Positions 1-6,629 of a stretch of DNA of 9,439 nt are shown here, in pieces; within the stretch, counting starts at the first letter, position 1; each line of letters opens with the position of its first letter. Location: positions 1-9,439 of the forward strand of contig CALIRC010000113.1 of the NCBI GenBank assembly GCA_938044295.1, in the 5' to 3' direction. The notes beneath the pieces are model-generated. The model searched no databases. It saw only the letters and a list, made by a program, of their open reading frames with translations, and was not told the DNA's origin. This DNA comes from Minisyncoccota bacterium. GTDB lineage: Bacteria > Patescibacteriota > Minisyncoccia > Moranbacterales > GCA-2747515. Both the position numbers and the translations under genes were made by a program.

Positions 1-1294
1 GGTGTTCTTTTGGTTCAATAGAGAGCACCTTCCACATATAGTCTTTACCACTCGAGATTGTATCATCTAGTTTTTTACCTGGGAAAGCCTCCTGAAATTC
101 ACTCACATGCGCAAGTCCATGGATATCACTATCAAGGTAGACAAACGCACCAAAAGGATTAATCTTATCCACTGTACCGCGGTATTCTTTACCAACCTCA
201 TATTTATCAGTAATGCTCGTCCACGGATCAGCTAGAAGAGCTTTTACAGAGAGGGAAATACGAGTATCATCAATTCCAATGATTTTAGCCTTCACTTTAT
301 CGCCAACTTTCACTATTTCGCGTGGGTTCGCAATCAATTGCCACGCAAGTTCGGAGATATGAACAAGGCCCTCTAAACGAGATTCATCATCTATATCCGC
401 ATTCACAGGTGCAAATTTCACAAATGCGCCAAAGTCAACAACACCGCTAACTTCACCTTCAACAACGTCACCTACAGAAAGTCCAGAAATTGCTTGTCGC
501 TCTTCTTCGCTATGCGCAGCCTTTTCAGAAACTATAAGCTTTTCTGTTTCCTGATCCACATCGAGGATTCGTACAGGAAGCTCCTTATTAACCAGTTGTT
601 TGAGAAGTTCCAAAATTTTGTTCCGATCACCATCTTCCACGCGAGGATAATTCTTACTCGAAAGCTGCGATACTGGGAGGAAGCCAGTGATACCATTCAT
701 CTCAACAATAAGTCCTCCCTTATTTGCATCAAGAATGCGTGTTTTAACGGTCTTTTCCCCCTCTTTCTTAGCACGCAGATCATCCCATGCTTTTTCATAA
801 GAAGCTTCACGAATAGAGAGCTCCATATAGCCCTCTTCATTGATCATATCAGTGACAACAGCCTCGATCTTAGATCCGATAGCAAGCTTCGCATCTTCAC
901 TGAGTCCACTCTTTGCCTCACGACCAATAACCATACCAGTACCGATTGTCCCAAGGTCTACGAGAACAACATTTGTAGAAATATCAATCACAGTACCAGT
1001 AACAGTATCTCCAAGTGCTGGTATAACAGTTTCATCAGTCTCAAAAAGGTCCGCCATCGTCGCAGCAGATCCAGTAGAACTCTGAGACTTTTCCTTAACT
1101 GTAGTCTCTGTCGCACCTAGTTCTGAGTCTTTAGTGTCAGTTTGCTTCGGAGTCTCCGCAGTGTCTTGTTGGCCAGAGTCTCCTGCAAAATCAGCAGAAT
1201 CGTCGTTTTTTGTTGCTGTGATTGCTGAAAGTTTTCCCTCATTTTTTACCTCTTCGACGATCTTATCAAGAAGATCTTTTTCATCAGTAGCCAT
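1..1294 (-). CDS. rpsA: 30S ribosomal protein S1 (S1-domain RNA-binding protein), 3' end outside the window
   Basis: S1 binds mRNA through repeated OB-fold S1 domains and helps load it on the 30S ribosomal subunit. An open frame of 431 codons runs from ATG 1294-1292 to the left edge with no stop, so the C-terminus is missing. Residues 1-90 are an acidic, Ser/Thr/Asp-rich and probably disordered extension. S1 repeat 1 is at about 95-165, a degenerate repeat 2 at about 181-259, repeat 3 at about 271-353 (with DFGAFV and GLVHISELAW), and repeat 4 starts near 365 (NPFGAFVYL, GLAHVSEF) and is cut by the edge. Bacterial S1 proteins usually have four to six repeats. No SD precedes the start, and a TACTAT -10-like box ends 6 bases before it. 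M80 (MADLFE) is a possible alternative start, but the longer frame is open and in good context. Family assignment is firm. The name rpsA rather than a generic S1-domain protein is inferred from size and repeat number. Confidence 0.93.
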   Translation of the reverse strand, partial: MATDEKDLLDKIVEEVKNEGKLSAITATKNDDSADFAGDSGQQDTAETPKQTDTKDSELGATETTVKEKSQSSTGSAATMADLFETDETVIPALGDTVTGTVIDISTNVVLVDLGTIGTGMVIGREAKSGLSEDAKLAIGSKIEAVVTDMINEEGYMELSIREASYEKAWDDLRAKKEGEKTVKTRILDANKGGLIVEMNGITGFLPVSQLSSKNYPRVEDGDRNKILELLKQLVNKELPVRILDVDQETEKLIVSEKAAHSEEERQAISGLSVGDVVEGEVSGVVDFGAFVKFAPVNADIDDESRLEGLVHISELAWQLIANPREIVKVGDKVKAKIIGIDDTRISLSVKALLADPWTSITDKYEVGKEYRGTVDKINPFGAFVYLDSDIHGLAHVSEFQEAFPGKKLDDTISSGKDYMWKVLSIEPKEH

Positions 1295-1494
1295 AAATCT
1301 ATAGTATCGCTGCCTGTGCAAAGCAACATTAAAAATAAAATGCACAAAAAAATCCCAATCCAAAATTGAGAACTACCAAACAAAGCAATACTTCGAGCAC
1401 GAAGCATCTGAGACCCTATTTAAACCTGCAAAATAAAAGCAAGCAACAAGGCTAACGAATTGTTTAATAATTACCAAGTAAGGAACGTATGAAA

Positions 1495-1523
1495 AGTATA
1501 GTACAAAAAGTGCAATTATGCAA
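1495..1523 (-). promoter_or_regulatory. Putative promoter for the S1 gene
   Basis: On the minus strand a TTGCAT box (1523-1518) and a TATACT box (1500-1495) are separated by exactly 17 bases, a sigma-70-type layout with a 5/6 match at -10 and a weak -35. Transcription would begin near 1488, about 190 bases before the S1 start. A second, closer -10-like box (TACTAT, 1306-1301) could give a leaderless message. Both are predictions. Confidence 0.45.
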
Positions 1524-1556
1524 GTCTATATAAGAAAAGCAATAAAAAAGCAGATA

Positions 1557-1585
1557 TTGGCAACGGCAAGTGTGCGTGATATAAT
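1557..1585 (+). promoter_or_regulatory. Strong putative promoter for the MBL-fold / membrane protein / gyrA cluster
   Basis: TTGGCA (1557-1562), a 17-base spacer and a perfect TATAAT (1580-1585) preceded by TG at 1577-1578 make an extended -10 promoter, the best rightward match in this part of the window. The predicted start near 1592 leaves a leader of about 150 bases before the ATG at 1742. Confidence 0.65.
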
Positions 1586-1741
1586 TTTGATACTCCAAAG
1601 CGCTAGATTATTATAGAAGATACTTTAGTCTTTGAAGTTGCAGGCGCTACAATCAATAATAACCCTCAAGTAAACAGAGCTTAGGAAAGCAATAAGCAAA
1701 GACAAGCTAAGGATGCTCTAAGGAATTCACTATCTCGATCT

Positions 1742-2404
1742 ATGCATATCACATATCACGGTCTATCATGTTTCAAGTTGGTAGCTAAAACATCCGGAAG
1801 AGGAAGTGATGACATCGTCATCATTTTAGGTCCCTATGGAAAATCAACAGGACTCAAGCCACTGCAATCTAAGGCTGATCTTATACTCGTACCACACGCA
1901 TCCGATCAATACGTAGCAAGTAGTAGTATGCGTGGTGAGCCGATAATTATAGATATGCCTGGTGAATACGCTGTAAAGGGTGTAAACATCGTAAGTCTCG
2001 ACACTGCACACGATAATAGTAATGGCGCCGAGCGTGGCAGGTCCGTCACATCTGTTCTCGATGTAGAAGGGATGAAGGTTGTATATCTAGGTGCTCTAGG
2101 AGCTGAACTTATACCTGATCAGATCGATGTAGCTTCTGGAGCAGATATACTCTTTCTCCCGATTGGCGATGAAAAAGGCATGGATGGTAAGACAGCAGAA
2201 GTGCTCGCACGAAAAATCGAGGCAAAAGTAATCATCCCTATGCAATACAAGACAAAGGGAGTGAATCAAAAAGACCTCCGCACAGCGGAAGATTTTTGCT
2301 CAAACATCGGTAATTGTCCAAAAACACAGTTGGAAAAGTACACTATAAAAACACAGGATATAGACGATAAAGTGATGGAGGTTGTTCTACTTAAAGTTAC
2401 ATAA
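1742..2404 (+). CDS. Metallo-beta-lactamase-fold protein (Lactamase_B_3/UlaG-like) with a degenerate metal site
   Basis: The 220-residue protein has the layout of the small UlaG-like MBL proteins: ITYHGLSCFK start (3-12), a strand ending in LGPYGK (29-34), IDMPGEYAVKGV (70-81), AHDN...ERG (89-99), YLGALG (115-120) and a final IPMQYKT (165-171). From knowledge of the family, metal is held by HxHxDH, an Asp in LGD and a His in PMHYK. Here HxHxDH reads HASDQY (52-57), LGD reads LGA (118), PMHYK reads PMQYK (168), and the usual DPY reads GPY (30). Only H52 and H90 remain, so hydrolase activity is unlikely and a structural or ligand-binding role is inferred. The frame is intact, so it is not an obvious pseudogene. 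It is followed 9 bases later by the membrane-protein gene and probably shares a transcript with gyrA. No SD is seen before the ATG. The fold call is good; the function is unknown. Confidence 0.78.
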   Translation: MHITYHGLSCFKLVAKTSGRGSDDIVIILGPYGKSTGLKPLQSKADLILVPHASDQYVASSSMRGEPIIIDMPGEYAVKGVNIVSLDTAHDNSNGAERGRSVTSVLDVEGMKVVYLGALGAELIPDQIDVASGADILFLPIGDEKGMDGKTAEVLARKIEAKVIIPMQYKTKGVNQKDLRTAEDFCSNIGNCPKTQLEKYTIKTQDIDDKVMEVVLLKVT

Positions 2405-2413
2405 AGCATCTTC

Positions 2414-2821
2414 ATGTCAGGAATCGATGAAAAAATCGCAGAGATTCGCAGTAAACCTGAGCACATCCGGTTACGGTGGGTCTATGGACTTGTTGCTATA
2501 TCAATGCTTCTTGTGCTTTTCGTATGGATACTTTCAATGAAGGTCAGTATGACACCACAACCAGACGACGACACGACAAGTATTCAAGATATCAGAGACA
2601 CCGTAAACGATACGCTACAAAAAACGCCAGGCGCCACATCTATTGATGACCTCATCGAAGAAGGGCGAGAGACTATAGACGACACAAAAGAAGCAGGAAG
2701 TACATTACAAGGCATTCAAGAGCAGTTCAAGGAAGAACAAGGAGATCCAGGTGTTTCACTTGATACCATCATCGACGACAGATCGCAAACACCAGAACAA
2801 CCCCTACTAGAAAGAGAATAA
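2414..2821 (+). CDS. Small single-pass membrane protein of unknown function
   Basis: The 135-residue protein has a charged N-terminus (IRSKPEHIRLRW, residues 11-22), one hydrophobic segment at about 22-43 (VYGLVAISMLLVLFVWIL at its core), and a long acidic, Gln/Asp/Glu-rich tail predicted to be helical and then disordered. Basic residues just before the segment suggest the N-terminus lies in the cytoplasm and the tail outside, although the segment could also act as an uncleaved signal anchor. No cleavage site or lipobox is visible. The gene starts 9 bases after the MBL-fold gene and ends 56 bases before gyrA, so co-transcription is likely. I do not recognise the family by a named domain. Small proteins with this KPEH...RLRW-plus-helix pattern seem to recur next to gyrA in CPR genomes, which is a recollection and was not checked here. 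Confidence 0.82.
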   Translation: MSGIDEKIAEIRSKPEHIRLRWVYGLVAISMLLVLFVWILSMKVSMTPQPDDDTTSIQDIRDTVNDTLQKTPGATSIDDLIEEGRETIDDTKEAGSTLQGIQEQFKEEQGDPGVSLDTIIDDRSQTPEQPLLERE

Positions 2822-2877
2822 CAACCACTGCAGCCACATAGCACAAGTGCATTTATATATAGATAAACACCTCTACC

Positions 2878-5352
2878 ATGGCAAAGAAAAATCAAGCAAA
2901 AACCGAAGAAGCTGAAATCGCACCACTGCACAGCATAACAGAACGTCCAATTGTAAAAGAGATGCAGCAATCCTACCTGGAGTACGCTATGAGTGTCATC
3001 ATCGCGCGAGCGCTTCCAGATGTGCGCGACGGTATGAAACCAGTACACAGACGCATTCTATACTCCATGTGGAAAACAGGGCTCAAACCAGGCGCAAAGT
3101 TCCGCAAAAGTGCAACAGTGGTCGGTGAGGTACTTGGAAAGTACCACCCACACGGTGACACAGCTGTATATGACTCAATGGTGCGCATGGCACAAGACTT
3201 TTCCCTACGATATCCACTCATCTGGGGACAGGGAAATTTCGGCTCTATGGATGGTGATAGTCCAGCTGCCTACCGTTATACAGAAGCAAAACTCAAGCCA
3301 ATCGCAGAAGAGATGCTTTTTGATATCGAAAAAAACACAGTTGATTTTCGCCCAAACTTTGACGGCGTACACAAAGAACCATCTGTACTACCTGCAAAGC
3401 TTCCCCAGCTTTTGTTAAATGGGACAATGGGTATAGCTGTTGGAATGGCAACAAACATTCCACCACACAACCTTCGCGAACTCTCAGGAGCCATAACACA
3501 TCTTATTGACAACAAAAATGCATCAGTAGAGGATCTTTTGGAGTATGTCAAAGGGCCAGACTTTCCAACAGGTGGGATTATTTATAATAAAAAGGACATA
3601 AAAGAAGCCTACAAAACAGGACGCGGTAAAGTAGTTACCAGAGCGCAGGCAACAATTGAAGAAGGCCGATCAGGCCAGTTCTCGATTATCGTCACAGAAA
3701 TGACATACCTCACAAACAAAGCAACGCTCGTAGAAAAAATCGCAAATCTCGTACGTGAAAAAAAGCTTGATGGCATTAAAAATCTCCGTGATGAATCCTC
3801 AAAGGAAGGTGTGCGCGTTGTCGTTGACCTGAAAAAAGAAGCCTATCCACAAAAAGTCCTCAACAAGCTCTACACACTCACAGATCTCCAGAAAAACTTC
3901 AACATGAACATGTTGGCTCTTGTCGATGGGATAGAGCCGCGTATTTTAAACTTAAAAGAGATTCTTGAGTACTACATTGTGCATCGTCAAGAAGTTGTAC
4001 GCAGACGTACACAGTTTGACCTCGATCGTGCTCTAGAGCGAGCACATATTTTAGAGGGGCTTAAAAAAGCCCTTGACCACATCGATGAAGTGATCAAAAT
4101 CATACGCAAATCAAAAACCAGAGAAGACGCAGCAACCAATTTGATTAAAAAGTTCAAATTCTCTGTCATTCAAGCCCAGGCAATTCTTGAGATGCGATTA
4201 CAAACACTTGCAGGTCTTGAGCGCAAAAAAATTGAAGATGAATTAAAAGAAAAGAAAGCGCTCATCAAAAAGCTCCAAGCAATCCTTGCGAGTACTGCGA
4301 AGATGCGCGCAATTATCAAAACAGAACTCGAAGAACTCACCCAAAAATTTGGTGATGAAAGAAAGACAAAAGTCATAAAAGGCGCCGTAGGAGAGTTCAA
4401 ACAAGAAGATCTTGTACCAAATGAAGAAGCGATCATCACCATGACAAGTGATGGCTACATTAAGCGCATGAGTCCAAATGTATACCGGACGCAAAAACGC
4501 GGTGGAAAAGGCGTGATCGGTGCAGCCACAAAAGAAGATACGACCGTAAAACATGTCCTGAGTGTTTCATCGCATGACAACCTCTTCTTCTTCACATCTA
4601 CAGGAAAGGTATACCAGACAAAAGCCTATGAAATCCCAGAGTCCACGCGTACAGCTAAAGGAAATGCAATTGTAAATTTCCTACAGTTGAGTGCACAAGA
4701 GGAGGTTACTGAAATCATCCCATTTAACAAAGAAGATAACTTCAAATACCTCTTCATGGCAACACGTCACGCAGTAGTAAAAAAGGTAAAGATTGAAGAC
4801 TTTAACAACGTTCGAAGAAGTGGTCTCATTGCAGTAAAACTAGAGAAAGGGGACAAACTCAATTGGGTTAAACCAACAACAGGAAGTGATGAAATTGCCA
4901 TGATAACAGCACAAGGTATGGCAATTCACTTCAAAGAATCAGATGTAAGACCAATGGGACGCAATGCGGCAGGCGTACGCGGCATAAAGCTCAAGGGAGA
5001 TGATCTTGTCGTTGGTATGGATCTCGCATTTAAAAAACAAAAGGGTGCACAAATCCTCATTGTCACAGAAAATGGCATGGGTAAGCGAACCAACCTCACA
5101 CAATATAAAATCCAAAAACGTGGTGGCAGCGGATTAAAAACTGCAAATGTCACACCAAAGACAGGAAAAATAGTTGCAGCCTATATGGTGAGCGCAGACG
5201 ATAAAGAAAGTGATCTCATCATCACAAGTGACAATGGGCAAATCATAAGGATTGCCATCGGTGAAATATCGACACTCGGCAGAGCAACGCAGGGTGTCAA
5301 CATCATGAAACCAAAAAAAGGCGACCATATCTCAGCAGCAGCAATCCTTTAA
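2878..5352 (+). CDS. gyrA: DNA gyrase subunit A
   Basis: GyrA is the DNA-breaking and rejoining subunit of gyrase (A2B2), which uses ATP through GyrB to add negative supercoils. The protein has 824 residues, slightly shorter than E. coli GyrA (875), and is complete. The breakage-reunion domain opens with ERPIVKEMQQSYLEYAMSVI (22-41). The quinolone region is GKYHPHGDTAVYD (87-99), with Thr95 where E. coli has Ser83 and Asp99 kept. The catalytic tyrosine is Y134 in AYRYTE. A long coiled-coil arm covers roughly 370-500. The C-terminal beta-pinwheel carries a GyrA box, QKRGGKG (539-545), which favours GyrA over ParC, plus a related QKRGGSG at 746-752. The acidic C-terminal tail of E. coli GyrA is absent. 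The ATG has no SD. gyrB is not in the window. The gene ends in a clear terminator, so it is the last gene of its transcript. Confidence 0.98.
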   Translation: MAKKNQAKTEEAEIAPLHSITERPIVKEMQQSYLEYAMSVIIARALPDVRDGMKPVHRRILYSMWKTGLKPGAKFRKSATVVGEVLGKYHPHGDTAVYDSMVRMAQDFSLRYPLIWGQGNFGSMDGDSPAAYRYTEAKLKPIAEEMLFDIEKNTVDFRPNFDGVHKEPSVLPAKLPQLLLNGTMGIAVGMATNIPPHNLRELSGAITHLIDNKNASVEDLLEYVKGPDFPTGGIIYNKKDIKEAYKTGRGKVVTRAQATIEEGRSGQFSIIVTEMTYLTNKATLVEKIANLVREKKLDGIKNLRDESSKEGVRVVVDLKKEAYPQKVLNKLYTLTDLQKNFNMNMLALVDGIEPRILNLKEILEYYIVHRQEVVRRRTQFDLDRALERAHILEGLKKALDHIDEVIKIIRKSKTREDAATNLIKKFKFSVIQAQAILEMRLQTLAGLERKKIEDELKEKKALIKKLQAILASTAKMRAIIKTELEELTQKFGDERKTKVIKGAVGEFKQEDLVPNEEAIITMTSDGYIKRMSPNVYRTQKRGGKGVIGAATKEDTTVKHVLSVSSHDNLFFFTSTGKVYQTKAYEIPESTRTAKGNAIVNFLQLSAQEEVTEIIPFNKEDNFKYLFMATRHAVVKKVKIEDFNNVRRSGLIAVKLEKGDKLNWVKPTTGSDEIAMITAQGMAIHFKESDVRPMGRNAAGVRGIKLKGDDLVVGMDLAFKKQKGAQILIVTENGMGKRTNLTQYKIQKRGGSGLKTANVTPKTGKIVAAYMVSADDKESDLIITSDNGQIIRIAIGEISTLGRATQGVNIMKPKKGDHISAAAIL

Positions 5353-5357
5353 GACAT

Positions 5358-5385
5358 AAAACCTCGCAACGCGCGAGGTTTTTTT
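5358..5385 (+). terminator. Intrinsic terminator of gyrA
   Basis: A perfect 10-pair stem (AAAACCTCGC at 5358-5367, GCGAGGTTTT at 5373-5382) with a 5-base loop runs into a seven-T stretch (5379-5385), five bases after the gyrA stop codon. The A-rich left arm means it could also work weakly on the other strand. Confidence 0.92.
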
Positions 5386-5400
5386 AGTATCTAGTTAGTT

Positions 5401-5560
5401 ATACCATCTCCAAATAACCAGCCTACATCAAGTGTGCTCTCTCGTGAGCGAGACATCTGCCACAGATGCGCAGTGTGTCTAGACCCATAAGCAGCTGTGG
5501 CAGGTGTCGCAGCCGCGAGAGTGTGCACTTGGGTGTTGTGTGGTTATTTGGAGATGGTAT
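5401..5560. repeat. 160-base imperfect palindrome with perfect 20-base terminal arms
   Basis: The outer 20 bases (5401-5420) are the exact reverse complement of 5541-5560. Further in, the two 80-base halves align over nearly their whole length with one or two single-base gaps: about 61 of 80 columns are complementary and about six more could form G-U pairs in RNA. The symmetry centre lies at TCTAGA (5478-5483). The left half also contains smaller hairpins (CATCTG-CCA-CAGATG near 5455-5469). The element starts 15 bases after the gyrA terminator's T-run. I see no target-site duplication and no transposase. It could be a MITE-like fold-back element, a long structured RNA or a cruciform-forming site. 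The frame at 5423-5635 on the minus strand lies within it and is not credible as a gene. Confidence 0.9.
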
Positions 5561-5677
5561 TACATCGCTGATAATACGTGCTAAGCCACAATAAAAATAG
5601 CATAGACAGCAAAATCGACTTGTGATACATTGCAAAAGTCAAATACTTAGAACCTTAAAAAAGGGTGGAGATCAAAA

Positions 5678-6091
5678 ATGGATATTACAAGTAGTAGAAC
5701 GTCCAAATTAATTGATGAAGATGTCTACATAGAAGTACTGGTGGCGCATTTTAACTTGGATGAGTTGCATCAGTTAAATTTATTTCAAGATAAATGGATT
5801 GGACAATGTCCACTATGTAAATCAAAAGGAAATAAATTTACAATATCAAAATCAAAAAAATTTTCATGCAAAGAGTGCTGCTTTAGTGGTGATGCTACGA
5901 AGTTTGTAAAAAATTACCTAGCGCTACCAACACAAGAGAAAAGCATTGGGGTAATCATGGAACCTATGTGGGAGCACTTAAAAAAAGAAAGAGTTGCGGA
6001 AGTGTACAAAAAGCAATTTTCACCATTTAGAGCTGCCAAAGACATTGTCAGCAGTATGACGACAAGTGCAAACGATACAAAAATAAACTAA
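5678..6091 (+). CDS. Stand-alone DnaG-type (CHC2-like) zinc-binding domain protein
   Basis: The 137-residue protein centres on C44-P-L-C47, 16 residues, then C64-K-E-C67, followed by FSGDATKFVKNYL (69-81). This matches the N-terminal zinc-binding domain of bacterial primase DnaG (C-x2-H, about 17 residues, C-x2-C, then SGDAIKF), except that the usual His ligand is Cys47; C68 is an extra cysteine. The catalytic Toprim part of primase is absent and there is no room for it before the terminator, so this is not a full primase. A nucleic-acid-binding role is inferred; regulator or mobile-element replication accessory protein are both possible. It differs from neighbouring genes in being visibly more AT-rich and in having a good SD (GGGTGGAG, 5663-5670, 7 bases before ATG), and it sits between the palindrome and its own terminator. 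These signs suggest acquisition by transfer. Confidence 0.82.
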   Translation: MDITSSRTSKLIDEDVYIEVLVAHFNLDELHQLNLFQDKWIGQCPLCKSKGNKFTISKSKKFSCKECCFSGDATKFVKNYLALPTQEKSIGVIMEPMWEHLKKERVAEVYKKQFSPFRAAKDIVSSMTTSANDTKIN

Positions 6092-6109
6092 AGCTGAAAA
6101 AACCCAATC

Positions 6110-6137
6110 AACCGAGACCATTGCGACTCGGTTTTTT
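6110..6137 (+). terminator. Intrinsic terminator after the zinc-domain gene
   Basis: AACCGAG (6110-6116) pairs with CTCGGTT (6127-6133) around a 10-base loop, and the right arm runs into six Ts (6132-6137). It lies about 20 bases after the stop codon and separates the islet from rpsO. Confidence 0.85.
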
Positions 6138-6138
6138 C

Positions 6139-6167
6139 TTGCAAAAAAAAGAAAAGAATGTTACAGT
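6139..6167 (+). promoter_or_regulatory. Putative promoter for rpsO
   Basis: TTGCAA (6139-6144), 17 bases and TACAGT (6162-6167) form a sigma-70-like pair with 4/6 matches at each box, immediately after the preceding terminator. Transcription would start near 6174 and give a leader of about 75 bases. A second -10-like box, TATTAC (6182-6187), could start transcription about 20 bases later. Confidence 0.4.
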
Positions 6168-6248
6168 AATGGCATAAATAATATTACACTCGCATGGCGT
6201 GGTTTAGAAAATCCAAAAAACTAGACGACTCTATAGCAGTACAAAACA

Positions 6249-6515
6249 ATGCTTACCAAAAGGCAAAAAGTCAACGCAACCAAAGACGTAATACGTCACG
6301 ATAAAGACTCTGGCTCACCAGAATATCAGATAGCCTTGTTTACAACGCGCATCAAAAAACTCACCACACATCTCAAAAAAAACATCCATGATTTCCACTC
6401 ACGTCGTGGTCTGCTTAAGATGGTAGCAAAACGAAAAAAACTACTTACGTATCTCGAAGATAAAGATCCAAAGGCTTACAAAGCACTCATCAAAAAACTC
6501 GGACTCAAGAAATAG
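6249..6515 (+). CDS. rpsO: 30S ribosomal protein S15
   Basis: S15 is a primary binder of the central domain of 16S rRNA and is needed for assembly of the 30S platform. The 88-residue length is normal. Family landmarks are DSGSPEYQIALFTTRI (20-35), the HxxDxHSRRGLL-type motif here as HDFHSRRGLLKMV (47-59), and YLEDKDPKAYKALIKKLGL (68-86). The start, MLTKRQK, fits the family and has no SD. It has its own putative promoter and terminator, so it is probably monocistronic. In many bacteria rpsO lies directly before pnp; here pnp is about 1.7 kb further on. E. coli S15 represses its own translation through a leader pseudoknot; I could not recognise an equivalent fold here. Confidence 0.98.
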   Translation: MLTKRQKVNATKDVIRHDKDSGSPEYQIALFTTRIKKLTTHLKKNIHDFHSRRGLLKMVAKRKKLLTYLEDKDPKAYKALIKKLGLKK

Positions 6516-6542
6516 CCTATCTCTAAGAGACATGCTACACTC

Positions 6543-6567
6543 AAAGCATCAGATTAAGATGCTTTTT
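6543..6567 (+). terminator. Intrinsic terminator of rpsO
   Basis: AAAGCATC (6543-6550) and GATGCTTT (6558-6565) form an 8-pair stem with a 7-base loop that runs into five Ts (6563-6567). It begins 28 bases after the rpsO stop. Confidence 0.82.
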
Positions 6568-6617
6568 GTGTACCTAAAAACTAAAAGACATGAGAAAGCA
6601 TACAAAAAATTAATCAG

Positions 6618-6623
6618 TATAAT
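6618..6623 (+). promoter_or_regulatory. -10 box placed for a leaderless NYN-domain transcript
   Basis: A perfect TATAAT ends 6 bases before the ATG at 6630, so the expected transcription start falls on or next to the A of the start codon. No good -35 box is visible at 16-18 bases upstream. The same nine bases, CAGTATAAT, recur at 8123-8131 before pnp. Confidence 0.5.
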
Positions 6624-6629
6624 GAAAAT

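Larger units (their letters stand above)
1295..1741. other. Divergent intergenic spacer between the S1 gene and the MBL-fold gene
   Basis: This 447-base gap holds no convincing protein gene, tRNA or rRNA. It carries a promoter in each direction (described separately), which gives predicted leaders of roughly 190 bases for the S1 gene and 150 bases for the MBL-fold gene. In the S1 leader (minus strand) a 9-pair hairpin with one or two G-U pairs can form at 1388-1407, arms ATGCTTCG and CGAAGTAT around a TGCT loop. A 14-codon ORF at 1489-1533 (+) has an AAGGA upstream but no other support. Confidence 0.6.

Noticed and set aside
494..1120. Rightward open frame of 208 codons inside the S1 gene
   Set aside because: It is antisense to a well-supported S1 gene with clear domain motifs, has a Cys/Ser/Arg-rich composition typical of a shadow frame, and shows no SD or promoter.
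1489..1533. 14-codon ORF with AAGGA upstream in the S1/MBL-fold spacer
   Set aside because: It overlaps the predicted leftward promoter, no rightward promoter lies at a suitable distance, and an ORF this short arises easily by chance.
3080..3180. Thr95 in GyrA as a fluoroquinolone-resistance mutation
   Set aside because: Thr at the Ser83 position is compatible with natural variation between bacteria and the second key residue (Asp99) is unchanged; resistance cannot be concluded.
5401..5560. Palindrome as an integron attC site or CRISPR-type repeat
   Set aside because: The attC core GTTRRRY with its inverse core is not present at the ends, no integrase is nearby, and there is only one copy with no spacers.
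5423..5635. Leftward 70-codon frame over the palindrome
   Set aside because: Its sequence comes from the palindrome and lacks any recognisable domain, SD or promoter.
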